NCBI RefSeq assembly: GCF_900119825.1
Contig: NZ_FPKR01000012.1
Location: 62,001 to 126,000 of the forward strand
Length of the DNA: 64,000 nt
Source of the DNA: Chitinimonas taiwanensis DSM 18899
GTDB lineage: Bacteria > Pseudomonadota > Gammaproteobacteria > Burkholderiales > Chitinimonadaceae
Direction of reading: 5' to 3'
Part shown: piece after piece, positions 1 to 11,218 of the stretch
Layout of the letters: each line of letters begins with the position of its first letter
Position numbering within the stretch: position 1 is the stretch's first letter
Translations under genes and position numbers: made by a program
The notes under the pieces: generated by a model
Told to the model about the DNA's origin: nothing
The model's database searches: none
The model's input: only the letters and a program-made list of their open reading frames with translations

Positions 1-65
1 GCGCGCGCAGTGCCATCTTGCGCATTGCCGAACGCAGCGCCGCACCGATGCCGGTGCAGAAGTAA
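1..65 (+). CDS. rsmH: RsmH (MraW) 16S rRNA methyltransferase, C-terminal end only
   Basis: The window opens inside this gene. Only the last 20 codons are visible, reading ARSAILRIAERSAAPMPVQK and ending in TAA at 63-65. RsmH methylates N4 of C1402 in 16S rRNA, and in most bacteria its gene lies directly upstream of ftsL at the head of the dcw cluster. The tail resembles the usual RSAKLR-type RsmH C-terminus, and the next gene starts 6 bases later. The assignment rests on this tail plus its position. Confidence 0.85.
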   Translation, partial: ARSAILRIAERSAAPMPVQK

Positions 66-71
66 AAGCAA

Positions 72-347
72 GTGACGCGGTTGAATTTGCTATTGCTCTT
101 TGTCCTTATCGCCTGTGCGCTGGGAGTGGTCACCTCGCAGCACAAAGCACGGCGAGCCTATATCGAGTTGCAGAAGGCGCAGAACGAGGCGGCCCGGCTG
201 GAAGTCGAGTGGGGCCAGTTGCAGCTGGAGCAGAGCACCTGGGCCATGCATTCGCGCATCGAAACCGAGGCAGCGAACCGGCTCAATATGCGTGTGCCGG
301 ACGGCAACCATACCCAGGTTGTACCGCTCAAACAGGCGGGGGGCTGA
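72..347 (+). CDS. ftsL: Cell division protein FtsL
   Basis: A 91-residue bitopic membrane protein. One hydrophobic segment (about residues 5-22) is followed by a heptad-like periplasmic stretch rich in Q, E, A and L (about 25-75) that would form a coiled coil. FtsL works with FtsB and FtsQ in the divisome and activates FtsW-FtsI. The start is GTG at 72, because an upstream in-frame ATG at 48 is cut off by the rsmH stop codon. Its length and its place between rsmH and ftsI fit the family. FtsL sequences are poorly conserved, so context carries much of the call. Confidence 0.9.
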   Translation: MTRLNLLLLFVLIACALGVVTSQHKARRAYIELQKAQNEAARLEVEWGQLQLEQSTWAMHSRIETEAANRLNMRVPDGNHTQVVPLKQAGG

Positions 348-350
348 GGC

Positions 351-2087
351 ATGGCTTACCGCACCAACGCGAATCTCTCGCTCAAGCTGCAGATGTGGCG
401 CGCCTGGCTGGTGCTGGGCGGCCTGGTGCTGCTCTTCCTGATCCTGATCGGCCGCTCGGCCTATCTGATGGGTTTCAAGGAAGAGTTCCTGCGCGAGCAG
501 GGCGAGGCACGCTACTTCCGCAAGCTGACCCTGGCCGCCAACCGCGGCATGATCACCGACCGCAATGGCGAGCCGTTGGCCATCTCCACCCCGGTGCAAT
601 CGGTGTGGGCCAGCCCGGCCGATATGCCCGAGCTCACGAGCCAGCAGCTGAATTCGCTGGCCAAGGCGCTGGGCATGAAGCCGGAGGAAGTGAAGAAGAA
701 GCTGGCCAACAAGAAGCGCGACTTCGTCTTCCTCAAGCGCCAGATGAGCCCGGAAGCGGCCACTCGCGTGATCGGCCTCGCCATTCCCGGTGTGTCCAAG
801 CAGACCGAGTACCGGCGCTACTACCCGGCCGGCGAGGTGATGGCGCACGTGATCGGCTTCACCGACATCGACAACAAGGGCCAGGAAGGCTTCGAGTTGA
901 CGCGCGAAAGCATGCTGGCCGGCAAACCGGGCAGCCGCCATGTGATCCGCGACCGGCGTGGTTACATCGTCGAGGACGTGACCAGCATCGAGAAGCCGCG
1001 CGATGGCCAGACCCTGACCCTGTCAATCGACCGCAAGATCCAGTACTTGGCCTTCCGCGAGCTGAAGAACGCCGTAGACACCCATAAGGCTAAAGGCGGC
1101 GGCATCGTGGTGCTGGACGCGCGCACCGGCGAGGTGCTGGCTCTGGCCAACTATCCGAGCTTCAACCCGAACAACCGCGGCCGCTACGACCCGGCCGCGC
1201 GCCGCAACCGCGCGATCACCGATCTGTACGAGCCCGGCTCGACCATGAAGCCGATCAGCATTGCGGCGGCCCTGGAAAGCGGCAAATTCAAGTCCAGCAC
1301 GGTGATCTCGACCAATAACGGCACGCTGACCATCGGCCCGGCCACGATACGCGACACGCATAGCTACGGCCCGCTCACGCTGGGCGGCATCGTGCAGAAA
1401 TCGTCGAACGTGGGCACGGCCAAGGTCGCCCTCGACCTGCCACGGGAATATCTGTGGAACTTCTACGACTCGGTAGGCATAGGCGAAGCGCCACGCAGCG
1501 GCTTCCCCGGCGAAGCCAGCGGCCGCCTGCGGCCCTGGAAGACCTGGCGGCCGATCGAGCAGGCCACCATGTCCTATGGCTATGGCCTGTCGGTCAGCCT
1601 GTTGCAGATGGCCAAGACGTATCAGGTATTTGCCACCGATGGCGAAATTCGCCCGGTGACCTTTCAGAAACAAGTGGCCCCGTTGCCGGGCACGCACGTG
1701 ATGAGTGCAGAAACGGCGCAGGAGGTAAGAGCGATGCTGGAAACGGTGACCCAACCAGGCGGAACGGCCCTGCGCGCGCAGGTGGTCGGCTATCGCGTGG
1801 GCGGCAAGACCGGTACCGCGAAGAAGCTGCAAGGTGGCGCCTACACCGACAAGACCTATGTGGCGTCCTTTGTCGGCATCGCGCCGATCTCCAACCCACG
1901 CCTGATCGTGGCGGTGATGATCGACGAGCCAAATGCCGGCTCCTATTACGGCGGCACGGTGGCAGCCCCCGCCTTCAGCAATGTGGTGGCCGGCAGCCTG
2001 CGCATGCTGGGTGTGCCGCCCGATGCGCCCTTGAACAATATCCTGCTGCCCGATCCGAACGAGCCGGAAGTGAAGGAGGAAACATGA
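351..2087 (+). CDS. ftsI: Septal peptidoglycan transpeptidase FtsI (PBP3)
   Basis: A 578-residue class B penicillin-binding protein that cross-links septal peptidoglycan with FtsW. A single N-terminal membrane segment lies at about residues 20-42. The pedestal domain follows, then the transpeptidase domain. The three catalytic motifs are intact: STMK with nucleophile Ser297, SSN at 351-353, and KTG at 486-488. ATG at 351 lies 3 bases after the ftsL stop, and the 3' end overlaps murE by 4 bases (ATGA), which suggests translational coupling. No frameshift or missing motif is seen. Confidence 0.97.
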   Translation: MAYRTNANLSLKLQMWRAWLVLGGLVLLFLILIGRSAYLMGFKEEFLREQGEARYFRKLTLAANRGMITDRNGEPLAISTPVQSVWASPADMPELTSQQLNSLAKALGMKPEEVKKKLANKKRDFVFLKRQMSPEAATRVIGLAIPGVSKQTEYRRYYPAGEVMAHVIGFTDIDNKGQEGFELTRESMLAGKPGSRHVIRDRRGYIVEDVTSIEKPRDGQTLTLSIDRKIQYLAFRELKNAVDTHKAKGGGIVVLDARTGEVLALANYPSFNPNNRGRYDPAARRNRAITDLYEPGSTMKPISIAAALESGKFKSSTVISTNNGTLTIGPATIRDTHSYGPLTLGGIVQKSSNVGTAKVALDLPREYLWNFYDSVGIGEAPRSGFPGEASGRLRPWKTWRPIEQATMSYGYGLSVSLLQMAKTYQVFATDGEIRPVTFQKQVAPLPGTHVMSAETAQEVRAMLETVTQPGGTALRAQVVGYRVGGKTGTAKKLQGGAYTDKTYVASFVGIAPISNPRLIVAVMIDEPNAGSYYGGTVAAPAFSNVVAGSLRMLGVPPDAPLNNILLPDPNEPEVKEET

Positions 2088-3580
2088 AGCCAGTGAGCTG
2101 GACCCTGCCTCCACTGGATTGGGCGGCGATCGATGCGATTGCCGCAGGTCGCCGCATCGTTGCCGATAGCCGCCGGGTCAGCCCCGGCGATGCCTTTTTG
2201 GCCTTCCGCGGCGAATACAGCGATGGCCGCGCCCATATCGGCAATGCGATTGCCGCCGGCGCCGGCTGCGTGCTGTGGGAAAGCGACGACTTCAGCTGGC
2301 AGCCGGCATGGCAGGTACCCAATCTGGGCATCCCTGCCCTGCGCGCCCAGGCCGGCATCGTCAGTGCCCATCTGCTCGGCAACCCGAGCCAGGATCTGTG
2401 GTGCGTGGGCATTACCGGCACCAATGGCAAGACCAGCTGCGCACACTGGCTGAGCCAGGCCTTCACCCTGCTCGGCCAGCGCCCGGTCATGCTTGGCACG
2501 TTAGGCTACGGTTTTCTCGATGCACTGGAAGAAGCCAGCCACACCACGCCCGATGCGGTACGCGTGCAGAACCTGCTCGCCCAGTACCGCGCGGCCGGCG
2601 CCAGCCACCTGAGCATGGAAGTCAGCTCGCACGGACTCGAGCAAGCACGCGCGCATGGCGTGGCCTTCGATGTGGCGGTGCTGACCAATCTGACCCGCGA
2701 CCACCTCGACTACCACGGCGATATGGCCAGCTATGGCGCAGCCAAGCGCAAGCTGTTCGACTGGGAAGGCCTGTCGGCCGCGGTGATCAATGCCGATGAC
2801 GCCTATGGCGCCGAGCTGCTCAGCCAGCTGCCAGCGGAACTGGCGCTCGGTTACGGGCTCGAAAACGGCGCGCTGCGCGCCACCAGCCTGATCAGCGATC
2901 TGTCGGGCATGCAGCTGCAGATCAGCTCGCCCTGGGGCGAGGCGACGCTGCGCAGCCCGCTGCTCGGTCGCTTCAATGCCTACAACCTGCTCGCCTGCCT
3001 GGGCGTGCTGCTGAAAAGCGGCGTGGCGCTCGATACTGCCTGCGCCGTGCTCGGCCAGATCGAGTCGGCCAAGGGGCGCATGCAACGCCTGGGCGGCGGC
3101 GCCAAGCCGCTGGTGGTGGTCGACTACGCCCACACGCCGGATGCGCTCGAGAAGGCACTGGCCACGCTGCGCGAAGTGATGCCCAGCCGGCGTCGCCTCT
3201 ACTGCGTATTCGGCTGCGGCGGCGACCGCGACCGCGGCAAGCGCCCGCTGATGGGCCGTATTGCCTGCCAGCTGGCCAATACCGTGATCATCACCAACGA
3301 CAACCCGCGCACCGAAGATCCGCGCCAGATCATCCGCGACATCCTCGATGGCGTGGATGGCGCGGCGGCCGAGCAGGGTCAGCACGGTGATTACAGCGTG
3401 CAGAGCGACCGCGCCGCGGCGATCCGCTCGGCCATCGAACTGGCCGAGCCGGGCGATGTGGTGCTGATCGCCGGCAAGGGTCATGAGGAATATCAGGACG
3501 CGAATGGTGTGAAGGCGCCGTTCAGCGATGTTGCAACTGCCGAGGCCGCCCTGGCCCACTGGAAAGCCCTAAAAGCATGA
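2084..3580 (+). CDS. murE: UDP-MurNAc-L-Ala-D-Glu: meso-diaminopimelate ligase MurE
   Basis: A 498-residue cytoplasmic Mur ligase that adds the third residue of the peptidoglycan stem peptide. The ATP-binding loop TGTNGKT has its lysine at residue 116. DNPR at 406-409 is the motif that marks meso-diaminopimelate rather than lysine specificity. The reading frame is open far upstream inside ftsI, but ATG at 2084 gives the family-typical N-terminus and overlaps the ftsI stop as ATGA. The 3' end overlaps murF in the same way. Confidence 0.97.
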   Translation: MKPVSWTLPPLDWAAIDAIAAGRRIVADSRRVSPGDAFLAFRGEYSDGRAHIGNAIAAGAGCVLWESDDFSWQPAWQVPNLGIPALRAQAGIVSAHLLGNPSQDLWCVGITGTNGKTSCAHWLSQAFTLLGQRPVMLGTLGYGFLDALEEASHTTPDAVRVQNLLAQYRAAGASHLSMEVSSHGLEQARAHGVAFDVAVLTNLTRDHLDYHGDMASYGAAKRKLFDWEGLSAAVINADDAYGAELLSQLPAELALGYGLENGALRATSLISDLSGMQLQISSPWGEATLRSPLLGRFNAYNLLACLGVLLKSGVALDTACAVLGQIESAKGRMQRLGGGAKPLVVVDYAHTPDALEKALATLREVMPSRRRLYCVFGCGGDRDRGKRPLMGRIACQLANTVIITNDNPRTEDPRQIIRDILDGVDGAAAEQGQHGDYSVQSDRAAAIRSAIELAEPGDVVLIAGKGHEEYQDANGVKAPFSDVATAEAALAHWKALKA

Positions 3581-4962
3581 ATCAAGCAATGCTGCCCCTG
3601 TCAGTCACCGCCAGCGCCGTCAACGGCCAGCTGCTGGGTGAGGCCGCGGCCAGCTTTCTGCGCGTGAGCACCGACAGCCGCGATATCCGCGCCGGTGATC
3701 TCTTCGTCGCCCTGAAAGGCGAGCGCTTCGATGGCCACGACTATGCCGAGCAGGCGCTCGCACAGGGCGCAGCCTGCGTGCTGGTGGAAGCCGGCCGCCT
3801 GCCCGCGCTGGCCGGCAACCGCATTGAAGTGGCCGACACCCTGGCCGCACTCGGCCAGCTGGCCGCCTTCTGGCGCCGCCAGTTCAGCGCCCCGGTGGTC
3901 GGTGTTACCGGCACCAATGGCAAGACCAGCGTGAAGGAAATGCTCGCCGCCATCTTGCGCAGCAAGGTCGGTGACGCCGCCGTGCTGGCCACGGCCGGCA
4001 ATCTGAACAACCACATCGGCGTACCGCTGATGCTGCTGCGCCTGCGCGCCGAGCACCAGTTCGCGGTGCTGGAAATGGGCATGAACCATTTCGGCGAGAT
4101 CCGCTACCTGACCAAGATGGCCAAGCCCGATGTGGCCGTGGTCAATAACGCCGGCGCCGGCCATCTGGAATTCCTCGGCTCGGTCGAGGGTGTGGCCCAG
4201 GCCAAGGGCGAGATCTTCGAAGGTCTGGCGGCCGATGGGCGCGCGGTAGTCAATGGCGATGACGCCTATGCCGCGCTGTGGCGCGGTCTGGCCGGCCACC
4301 GGGCCGTGCTGGCTTTTGGCTTGAACGGCGGCGATGCCCATGCCGAGCAGCTGCAGATCGAGGCGCTGCAAAGCCGCTTCACGCTCTGCCTGCCCAGCGG
4401 GCGCGCCGACGTGCTGCTCAAGGTGCCTGGTGAACACAATGTGCGTAATGCGCTGGCCGCCGCCGCCGCCGCCCATGCACTGGGCCTGGCGCCGGTCGAG
4501 ATCGCCGCTGGCCTGGCCAGCTATGCCGGCACCAAGGGTCGCCTGCAGCAGAAGCAAGCTGCCAATGGCGCGCTGGTCATCGACGACAGCTACAACGCCA
4601 ACCCGAATTCCATGCGTGCCGCCGTGGATGTGCTGGCTGCACAGGCTGCGCCGCGCGTGCTGGTGCTCGGCGATATGGGCGAGATCGGCAGCGATATTGC
4701 CGAACACCATCGCGCCATCGGTGCCTATGCGCAGGCCGCCGGCATCGAGCGCCTGTTCGCCACCGGCGAGCAAATGCAGCAGGCCGTGGCCGCCTTTGGC
4801 GCTGGTGCCAACTGGTTTGCCAACCACACCGCCCTGCTGCGTGCCCTGAATACCGAACTGACCCCGACCAGCACCGTGCTGGTGAAGGGATCGCGCTTCA
4901 TGCAGATGGAGCGCGTGGTGAATGAATTGACCCAGCCGGCTGCCGGCAAGGGGGAAAACTAA
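3577..4962 (+). CDS. murF: UDP-MurNAc-tripeptide: D-Ala-D-Ala ligase MurF
   Basis: A 461-residue Mur ligase that attaches D-alanyl-D-alanine, completing the UDP-MurNAc-pentapeptide. It has the three-domain Mur layout: an N-terminal UDP-binding domain (about 1-95), a central ATPase with GVTGTNGKTS near residue 110 and LEMGMNHFGE downstream, and a C-terminal ligand-binding domain with VIDDSYNANP near residue 330. The start overlaps the murE stop as ATGA, and the stop abuts the mraY start codon with no gap. Length and motifs are normal. Confidence 0.97.
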   Translation: MNQAMLPLSVTASAVNGQLLGEAAASFLRVSTDSRDIRAGDLFVALKGERFDGHDYAEQALAQGAACVLVEAGRLPALAGNRIEVADTLAALGQLAAFWRRQFSAPVVGVTGTNGKTSVKEMLAAILRSKVGDAAVLATAGNLNNHIGVPLMLLRLRAEHQFAVLEMGMNHFGEIRYLTKMAKPDVAVVNNAGAGHLEFLGSVEGVAQAKGEIFEGLAADGRAVVNGDDAYAALWRGLAGHRAVLAFGLNGGDAHAEQLQIEALQSRFTLCLPSGRADVLLKVPGEHNVRNALAAAAAAHALGLAPVEIAAGLASYAGTKGRLQQKQAANGALVIDDSYNANPNSMRAAVDVLAAQAAPRVLVLGDMGEIGSDIAEHHRAIGAYAQAAGIERLFATGEQMQQAVAAFGAGANWFANHTALLRALNTELTPTSTVLVKGSRFMQMERVVNELTQPAAGKGEN

Positions 4963-6048
4963 ATGCTGCTCTTACTGGCTAACTGGCTCGGCGACTCGGT
5001 CCGCGCCTTCAATGTGTTCAACTACATCACGCTGCGTGCGGTGCTGGCCACCATGACCGCGCTGTTCATCAGCTTCCTGCTCGGCCCCTGGGTGATCCGC
5101 AAGCTGACCGAGCTGAAGGTCGGCCAGGCAGTGCGCAATGACGGCCCGCAGACCCATCTGGTCAAGGCCGGTACGCCCACCATGGGCGGCACACTGATCC
5201 TGCTGTCGATTGGCCTGACCACGCTCCTGTGGGCCGATCTGTACAACAAATATGTGTGGGTGGTGCTGCTGGTCACCCTGGGCACCGGCGTGATCGGCTT
5301 TGTGGACGATTACAAGAAAGTGGCGCTGAAGAACCCCAAGGGCCTGACCAGCCGCCAGAAGCTGTTCTGGCAATCGCTGATCGCCATCGGCGCCGGGCTC
5401 TACCTCGCCAATAGCGCCACCCTGCCGGCCAATACCGAATTCATCGTGCCCTTCTTCAAGCACATCGCCTACCCGTTCGGCACGGTCGGCTTCCTGGTAC
5501 TCACCTATCTGGTCATCGTCGGCACCTCGAATGCGGTGAACCTGACTGACGGCCTAGATGGCCTGGCCATCCTGCCCACCGTGATGGTGGCGATGGCCCT
5601 GGCCATCTTTGCCTATGTGGCCGGTCACGCCAAGTTCGCCGCCTACCTGCTGCTGCCGCATATCCCCGGCGCGGGCGAGCTGGCGGTGTTCTGTGCGGCC
5701 ATGGCCGGCGCCGGTCTCGGCTTTCTGTGGTTCAACGCTTACCCGGCCGAAGTGTTCATGGGCGATGTGGGCGCGCTGGCCCTGGGCGCCGCACTCGGCA
5801 CCGTGGCCGTCATCGTGCGCCAGGAAATCGTGCTGGCGGTAATGGGCGGCGTGTTCGTCGTGGAAGCACTGAGCGTGATGATCCAGGTGGCCAGCTTCAA
5901 GCTGACCGGCAAGCGGGTATTCCGCATGGCGCCCCTGCACCATCACTACGAATTGAAGGGCTGGAAGGAAACCCAGGTGGTGGTGCGTTTCTGGATCATC
6001 ACCATGCTGCTGGTCCTGGCCGGCCTTGCCACCCTGAAACTGCGTTAA
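4963..6048 (+). CDS. mraY: Phospho-MurNAc-pentapeptide transferase MraY
   Basis: A 361-residue integral membrane enzyme that transfers phospho-MurNAc-pentapeptide to undecaprenyl phosphate, forming lipid I. Its hydrophobic pattern fits the ten-helix family fold. The signature motifs are all present: GFVDDYKK with the aspartate pair, [10 protein letters not shown], and the histidine-rich HHHYELKGW near the C-terminus. The start codon follows the murF stop directly, so expression depends on the cluster transcript. The length matches typical MraY. Confidence 0.98.
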   Translation: MLLLLANWLGDSVRAFNVFNYITLRAVLATMTALFISFLLGPWVIRKLTELKVGQAVRNDGPQTHLVKAGTPTMGGTLILLSIGLTTLLWADLYNKYVWVVLLVTLGTGVIGFVDDYKKVALKNPKGLTSRQKLFWQSLIAIGAGLYLANSATLPANTEFIVPFFKHIAYPFGTVGFLVLTYLVIVGTSNAVNLTDGLDGLAILPTVMVAMALAIFAYVAGHAKFAAYLLLPHIPGAGELAVFCAAMAGAGLGFLWFNAYPAEVFMGDVGALALGAALGTVAVIVRQEIVLAVMGGVFVVEALSVMIQVASFKLTGKRVFRMAPLHHHYELKGWKETQVVVRFWIITMLLVLAGLATLKLR

Positions 6049-6060
6049 GGAAGCCGATTC

Positions 6061-7434
6061 ATGCACCTCGCGGGCAAACACATCACCGTCGTCGGTCTGG
6101 GCATCACCGGTCTGTCGGCCGCCAAATGGCTGGCACGGCATGGTGCGGTCGTCACCGTGGCCGATAGCCGCAGCACGCCGCCAGGGCTCGATGAGCTGCG
6201 CGCGCTGCTGCCGCAGGTGCCGGTCAAGCTCGGCGCATTCACCGAATCGACCTTTGCCGGCGCCGAGCTGCTGGTGGTAAGCCCGGGCGTGCCGCTGGCC
6301 GAGCCGCATATCGCCGCCGCAGTCGAACGCGGTATCGAGGCGATCGGCGATATCGAGCTGTTCGCGCGCGCGCGCCTGGCCGTGGATGCGAAGTCCAAGG
6401 TGATCGCCATCACCGGCTCGAACGGCAAGTCCACCGTGACCAGCATGGTGGGTGCCATGTGCGAGGCGGCCGGTCTGAACACCATCGTGGCCGGCAATAT
6501 CGGCACCCCGGTGCTGGATGTGGTCACCGAGATCGAAACCGAAGCCCGCCCCAAGCCCGATGTGTGGGTGCTGGAGCTGTCGAGCTTCCAGCTGGAAACC
6601 ACCTTCAGCCTGGCGCCCGATGCGGCCGCCGTGCTGAATGTGAGCGAAGACCATCTCGATCGCTACGACTCGATGCTCCACTACGCGATGGCCAAGGCGC
6701 GCGTGTTCGAAGGCCTGGGCGCCATGGTGCTGAACCGCGAGGACGGCTACTGCCGCGGCATGGCCCGTGCCGGCCGCCAGGTGTTCTGGTTCGGCCTCGA
6801 TACCCCGCGCTCGCCCACCGAGTACGGCCTGCGCAAGATCGGCACCGATTTCGAGCTGGTCTGCGGCGACTTCGCCCTGATGCTGGCATCCGAGCTGCCG
6901 CTGGCCGGCTTGCACAATGCGGCCAATGCGCTGTCGGCCCTGGCGCTGACCCGTGCGATTGGCCTGCCCACGCTGCCGCTGGTGTCGGCACTCAAGCGCT
7001 TCAAGGGCTTGCCGCACCGTGTGGAGTTCGTGGCCGAGGTGGCGGGCGTGCGTTACTACGACGACTCCAAGGGCACCAATGTGGGCGCTACCGAAGCGGC
7101 GCTGAAAGGCATGACTCAGCCGGTGGTGCTGATCGCCGGTGGCGATGGCAAGGGCCAGGACTTCAGCCCGCTGGCCGCGGCCTGCCAGGGCAAGGTGCGC
7201 GCCGCCGTGCTGATCGGCCGCGATGGCCCGCAGGTGCGCGCCGCGCTGGCTGCGACCACGGTCAAGCTGATCGACGCCAAGAGTATGGAGGAGGCGGTGC
7301 AACTGGCTGCGGCCGAGGCCCAGGTGGGCGATGCCGTGCTGATGTCCCCGGCCTGCGCCAGCCTCGATATGTTCAAGAACTACGCTCATCGCGCGGAAGT
7401 GTTTATCGCCGCGGTGAAGGCATTGGAGCACTAA
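6061..7434 (+). CDS. murD: UDP-MurNAc-L-alanine: D-glutamate ligase MurD
   Basis: A 457-residue cytoplasmic ligase that adds D-glutamate, the second stem-peptide residue. The N-terminal Rossmann-like domain begins with VVGLGITGLS. The ATPase loop ITGSNGKST lies near residue 115. The C-terminal domain contains YDDSKGTN and the conserved SPACASLDMF. It starts at ATG 6061, 12 bases after mraY, with AAGGAAG upstream as a ribosome-binding site. The ftsW start follows 3 bases after the stop. Confidence 0.97.
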   Translation: MHLAGKHITVVGLGITGLSAAKWLARHGAVVTVADSRSTPPGLDELRALLPQVPVKLGAFTESTFAGAELLVVSPGVPLAEPHIAAAVERGIEAIGDIELFARARLAVDAKSKVIAITGSNGKSTVTSMVGAMCEAAGLNTIVAGNIGTPVLDVVTEIETEARPKPDVWVLELSSFQLETTFSLAPDAAAVLNVSEDHLDRYDSMLHYAMAKARVFEGLGAMVLNREDGYCRGMARAGRQVFWFGLDTPRSPTEYGLRKIGTDFELVCGDFALMLASELPLAGLHNAANALSALALTRAIGLPTLPLVSALKRFKGLPHRVEFVAEVAGVRYYDDSKGTNVGATEAALKGMTQPVVLIAGGDGKGQDFSPLAAACQGKVRAAVLIGRDGPQVRAALAATTVKLIDAKSMEEAVQLAAAEAQVGDAVLMSPACASLDMFKNYAHRAEVFIAAVKALEH

Positions 7435-7437
7435 GCA

Positions 7438-8604
7438 GTGAAGCTGTTCTATCAGGCCCTCAAGCGGCGCCCCAGCATGCACGGCTATGACCAGTCCCTG
7501 GTCTGGTCGGTGCTGCTGCTGCTCGCCGTCGGCCTGGTCATGGTCTATTCGGCCTCCATCGCCGCGGCCGATGTGGACCGTGATACCGGTTTCCGCTCCG
7601 GCTACTACCTGGTGCGCCACAGCATCTTCCTGGTGGTGGCATTCTCGGCCGCCTTTATCGCCTTCCAGATCCCGATCCGGGTCTGGCAGCAGTACGCGCC
7701 CTATCTATTCCTGATCGGCACCGCGCTGTTGATCATGGTGCTGATTCCCGGCGTGGGGCGTGAGGTTAATGGCTCGAAGCGCTGGCTGTCGCTGTTCGTG
7801 ATCAATCTGCAGCCCTCCGAGCTGATGAAGTTCTTCGTGGTGCTGTACGCGGCCGACTACACGGTACGTAAGGCCGCCTATATGCACAGCCTGGTGAAGG
7901 GCTTCTTCCCCATGTTCGTGGTCATGCTGGTCACTGGCGTGCTGCTCCTGGCCGAGCCGGACTTCGGCGCGCTGACCGTGATCACCGCCATCGCCATGGG
8001 CATCCTCTTCCTTGGCGGTTTCGACTGGCGCCTGTTCGGCGGCCTGATGGTGGCCCTCTTGGTCGGCTTCGTGCTGTTCATCGTGATCGAGCCGTACCGG
8101 ATGGCGCGCGTGGTCGGCTTCATGGACCCGTGGAAAGACCCATACGGCAAGGGCTATCAGCTCTCGCATTCGCTGATCGCCTTCGGGCGCGGCGAATGGT
8201 TCGGCGTCGGCCTTGGCGGCTCGGTCGAGAAGCTCAGCTATCTGCCCGAGGCGCATACCGACTTCCTGATGGCCATCATCGCCGAGGAATTCGGCTTTGT
8301 CGGGGTCACGCTGGTGGTGCTGCTGTTCGCCTGGCTGGTGTTCCGCGCCTTCGCCATCGGCATCCAGGCCGCCAAGCTCGAACGCTATTACTCGGCCCTG
8401 GTCGCCCAGGGCATCGGCATCTGGCTCGGTGTGCAGTCGGTGATCAATATCGGCGTGAACGTTGGCCTCCTGCCCACCAAGGGCCTGACCCTGCCCCTGC
8501 TGTCCTTCGGCGGCTCCGGCATCCTGGCCAATCTGGTCGCGCTGGCGGTACTGCTGCGCGTGGATTGGGAGAATCGCCAGATGATGCGGGGGTACACAGT
8601 GTGA
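7438..8604 (+). CDS. ftsW: Septal peptidoglycan glycosyltransferase FtsW
   Basis: A 388-residue SEDS-family polytopic membrane protein that polymerises lipid II at the septum together with FtsI. The family landmarks are clear: NGSKRWL followed by NLQPSELMK, a large loop with [29 protein letters not shown], and [16 protein letters not shown] near the C-terminus. The chosen start is GTG at 7438; an ATG 12 codons later is an alternative. The stop overlaps the GTG at 8601 that may start murG. Confidence 0.96.
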   Translation: MKLFYQALKRRPSMHGYDQSLVWSVLLLLAVGLVMVYSASIAAADVDRDTGFRSGYYLVRHSIFLVVAFSAAFIAFQIPIRVWQQYAPYLFLIGTALLIMVLIPGVGREVNGSKRWLSLFVINLQPSELMKFFVVLYAADYTVRKAAYMHSLVKGFFPMFVVMLVTGVLLLAEPDFGALTVITAIAMGILFLGGFDWRLFGGLMVALLVGFVLFIVIEPYRMARVVGFMDPWKDPYGKGYQLSHSLIAFGRGEWFGVGLGGSVEKLSYLPEAHTDFLMAIIAEEFGFVGVTLVVLLFAWLVFRAFAIGIQAAKLERYYSALVAQGIGIWLGVQSVINIGVNVGLLPTKGLTLPLLSFGGSGILANLVALAVLLRVDWENRQMMRGYTV

Positions 8605-9823
8605 ATGCGCGAGAACTACTGGGCGTGCGCTGCGAGGTATGGGCACCTTTTGGTGCACAACTGCCTGCCGGCATATCGACCCCGGCCATGATGACCAGCG
8701 TCGGTGGCGGTCGAGGCGCCGCAGCACGTACTGCAGCGCAGTCCTCGCGCGGCGAGGCCTTGCCGCGCCGTACCCTGCTGGTCATGGCCGGCGGTACCGG
8801 TGGGCATATCTTCCCGGCGCTGGCCGTGGCCAAGGAAATGCAGGCACGTGGCTGGCAGGTGGTGTGGCTCGGTGCGCGCGGCAAGATGGAAGCAGAGCTG
8901 GTGCCCAAGCACGGCATCCCCATCGAGCTGCTCAGCATCGGCGGCGTGCGCGGCCAGGGCCTGGTGCGCAAGCTGGTGCAGCCGCTGGAGCAGGCGATTG
9001 CCTTATGGAAGTCGGTCGCGGTGATCTTCCGTCACCGGCCCGATGCGGTGATCGGCTTTGGCGGCTTTACCGGCTTCCCGGGTGGCATTGCCGCCACGCT
9101 GTTGTGGAAGCCGCTGATCGTGCACGAGCAGAACTCGGTGGCCGGCCTGACCAATAAGCTGCTGTCCCATCTGGCCGAGCGCGTGCTGACCGCCTTCCCG
9201 AGCGCCTTTCCCAAGCAGGGACAGCTGGTCGGTAACCCGGTGCGCCCCGATATTGCCGCCCTGCCCGCGCCGGCCGAGCGCTTTGCGCACCGCACGGGTC
9301 CGCTGCGCGTGCTGGTGGTGGGTGGCAGCCTGGGCGCGGCCGCCCTCAATAGCGCGGTGCCCAAGGCGCTGGCCTTGCTGGCACCCGAGCAGCGCCCGCA
9401 GGTCATCCACCAGGCGGGCAGCAAGCAGATCGAACAACTGCGCGCCAACTACGCCGAAGCCGGCGTGGCCGGCGAGTGCGTGGCCTTTATCGACGATATG
9501 GCGCAGGCCTATGCCGAGGCCGATCTGGTGATCTGCCGTGCCGGCGCGCTGACCGTGGCCGAGCTCGCTGCCGCCGGGGTGGCATCGATTCTGGTGCCGT
9601 TTCCGCATGCCGTGGATGACCACCAGACCGGCAATGCCCAATACCTGAGCGAGGCCGGTGCCGGCCTGCTTATCCAGCAGCGCGAACTGACGCCCGAGTG
9701 GTTGGCCGCGCAGCTGGGCGAACTGAAACGCGAGCGCCTCGTGAGCATGGCCGAGGCGGCCAGAAACAAGGCCTTGCCCGCTGCCACCCAGGTGGTGGCG
9801 GACATCATTGAGGAAGTAACAGC

Positions 9824-9827
<4 letters not shown>
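8601..9827 (+). CDS. murG: Lipid II synthase MurG (GlcNAc transferase), with uncertain N-terminus
   Basis: A membrane-associated GT28 glycosyltransferase that adds GlcNAc to lipid I. The N-terminal glycine loop [16 protein letters not shown] and the C-terminal [11 protein letters not shown] are intact. The start is ambiguous. GTG at 8601 overlaps the ftsW stop (GTGA), has GGGGG about 8 bases upstream and gives 408 residues. ATG at 8688 gives 379, and TTG at 8760 gives 355, the usual MurG length. From 8601 the protein gains a 53-residue Ala/Gly/Arg-rich leader with no family counterpart that I know of. I list the start best supported by a ribosome-binding site. The 3' end overlaps murC as ATGA. 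Confidence 0.95.

Positions 9828-11214
<1,387 letters not shown>

Positions 11215-11218
<4 letters not shown>

Noticed and set aside
1023-2114. A 363-codon - strand frame opposite ftsI
   Set aside because: Shadow frame of ftsI; the sense strand carries all catalytic motifs.
5554-7620. A 688-codon open frame on the - strand across mraY and murD
   Set aside because: It lies antisense to two well-supported enzymes, is rich in His, Gln, Gly and Ala, has no family resemblance, and is the usual third-position shadow of GC-rich codon use.
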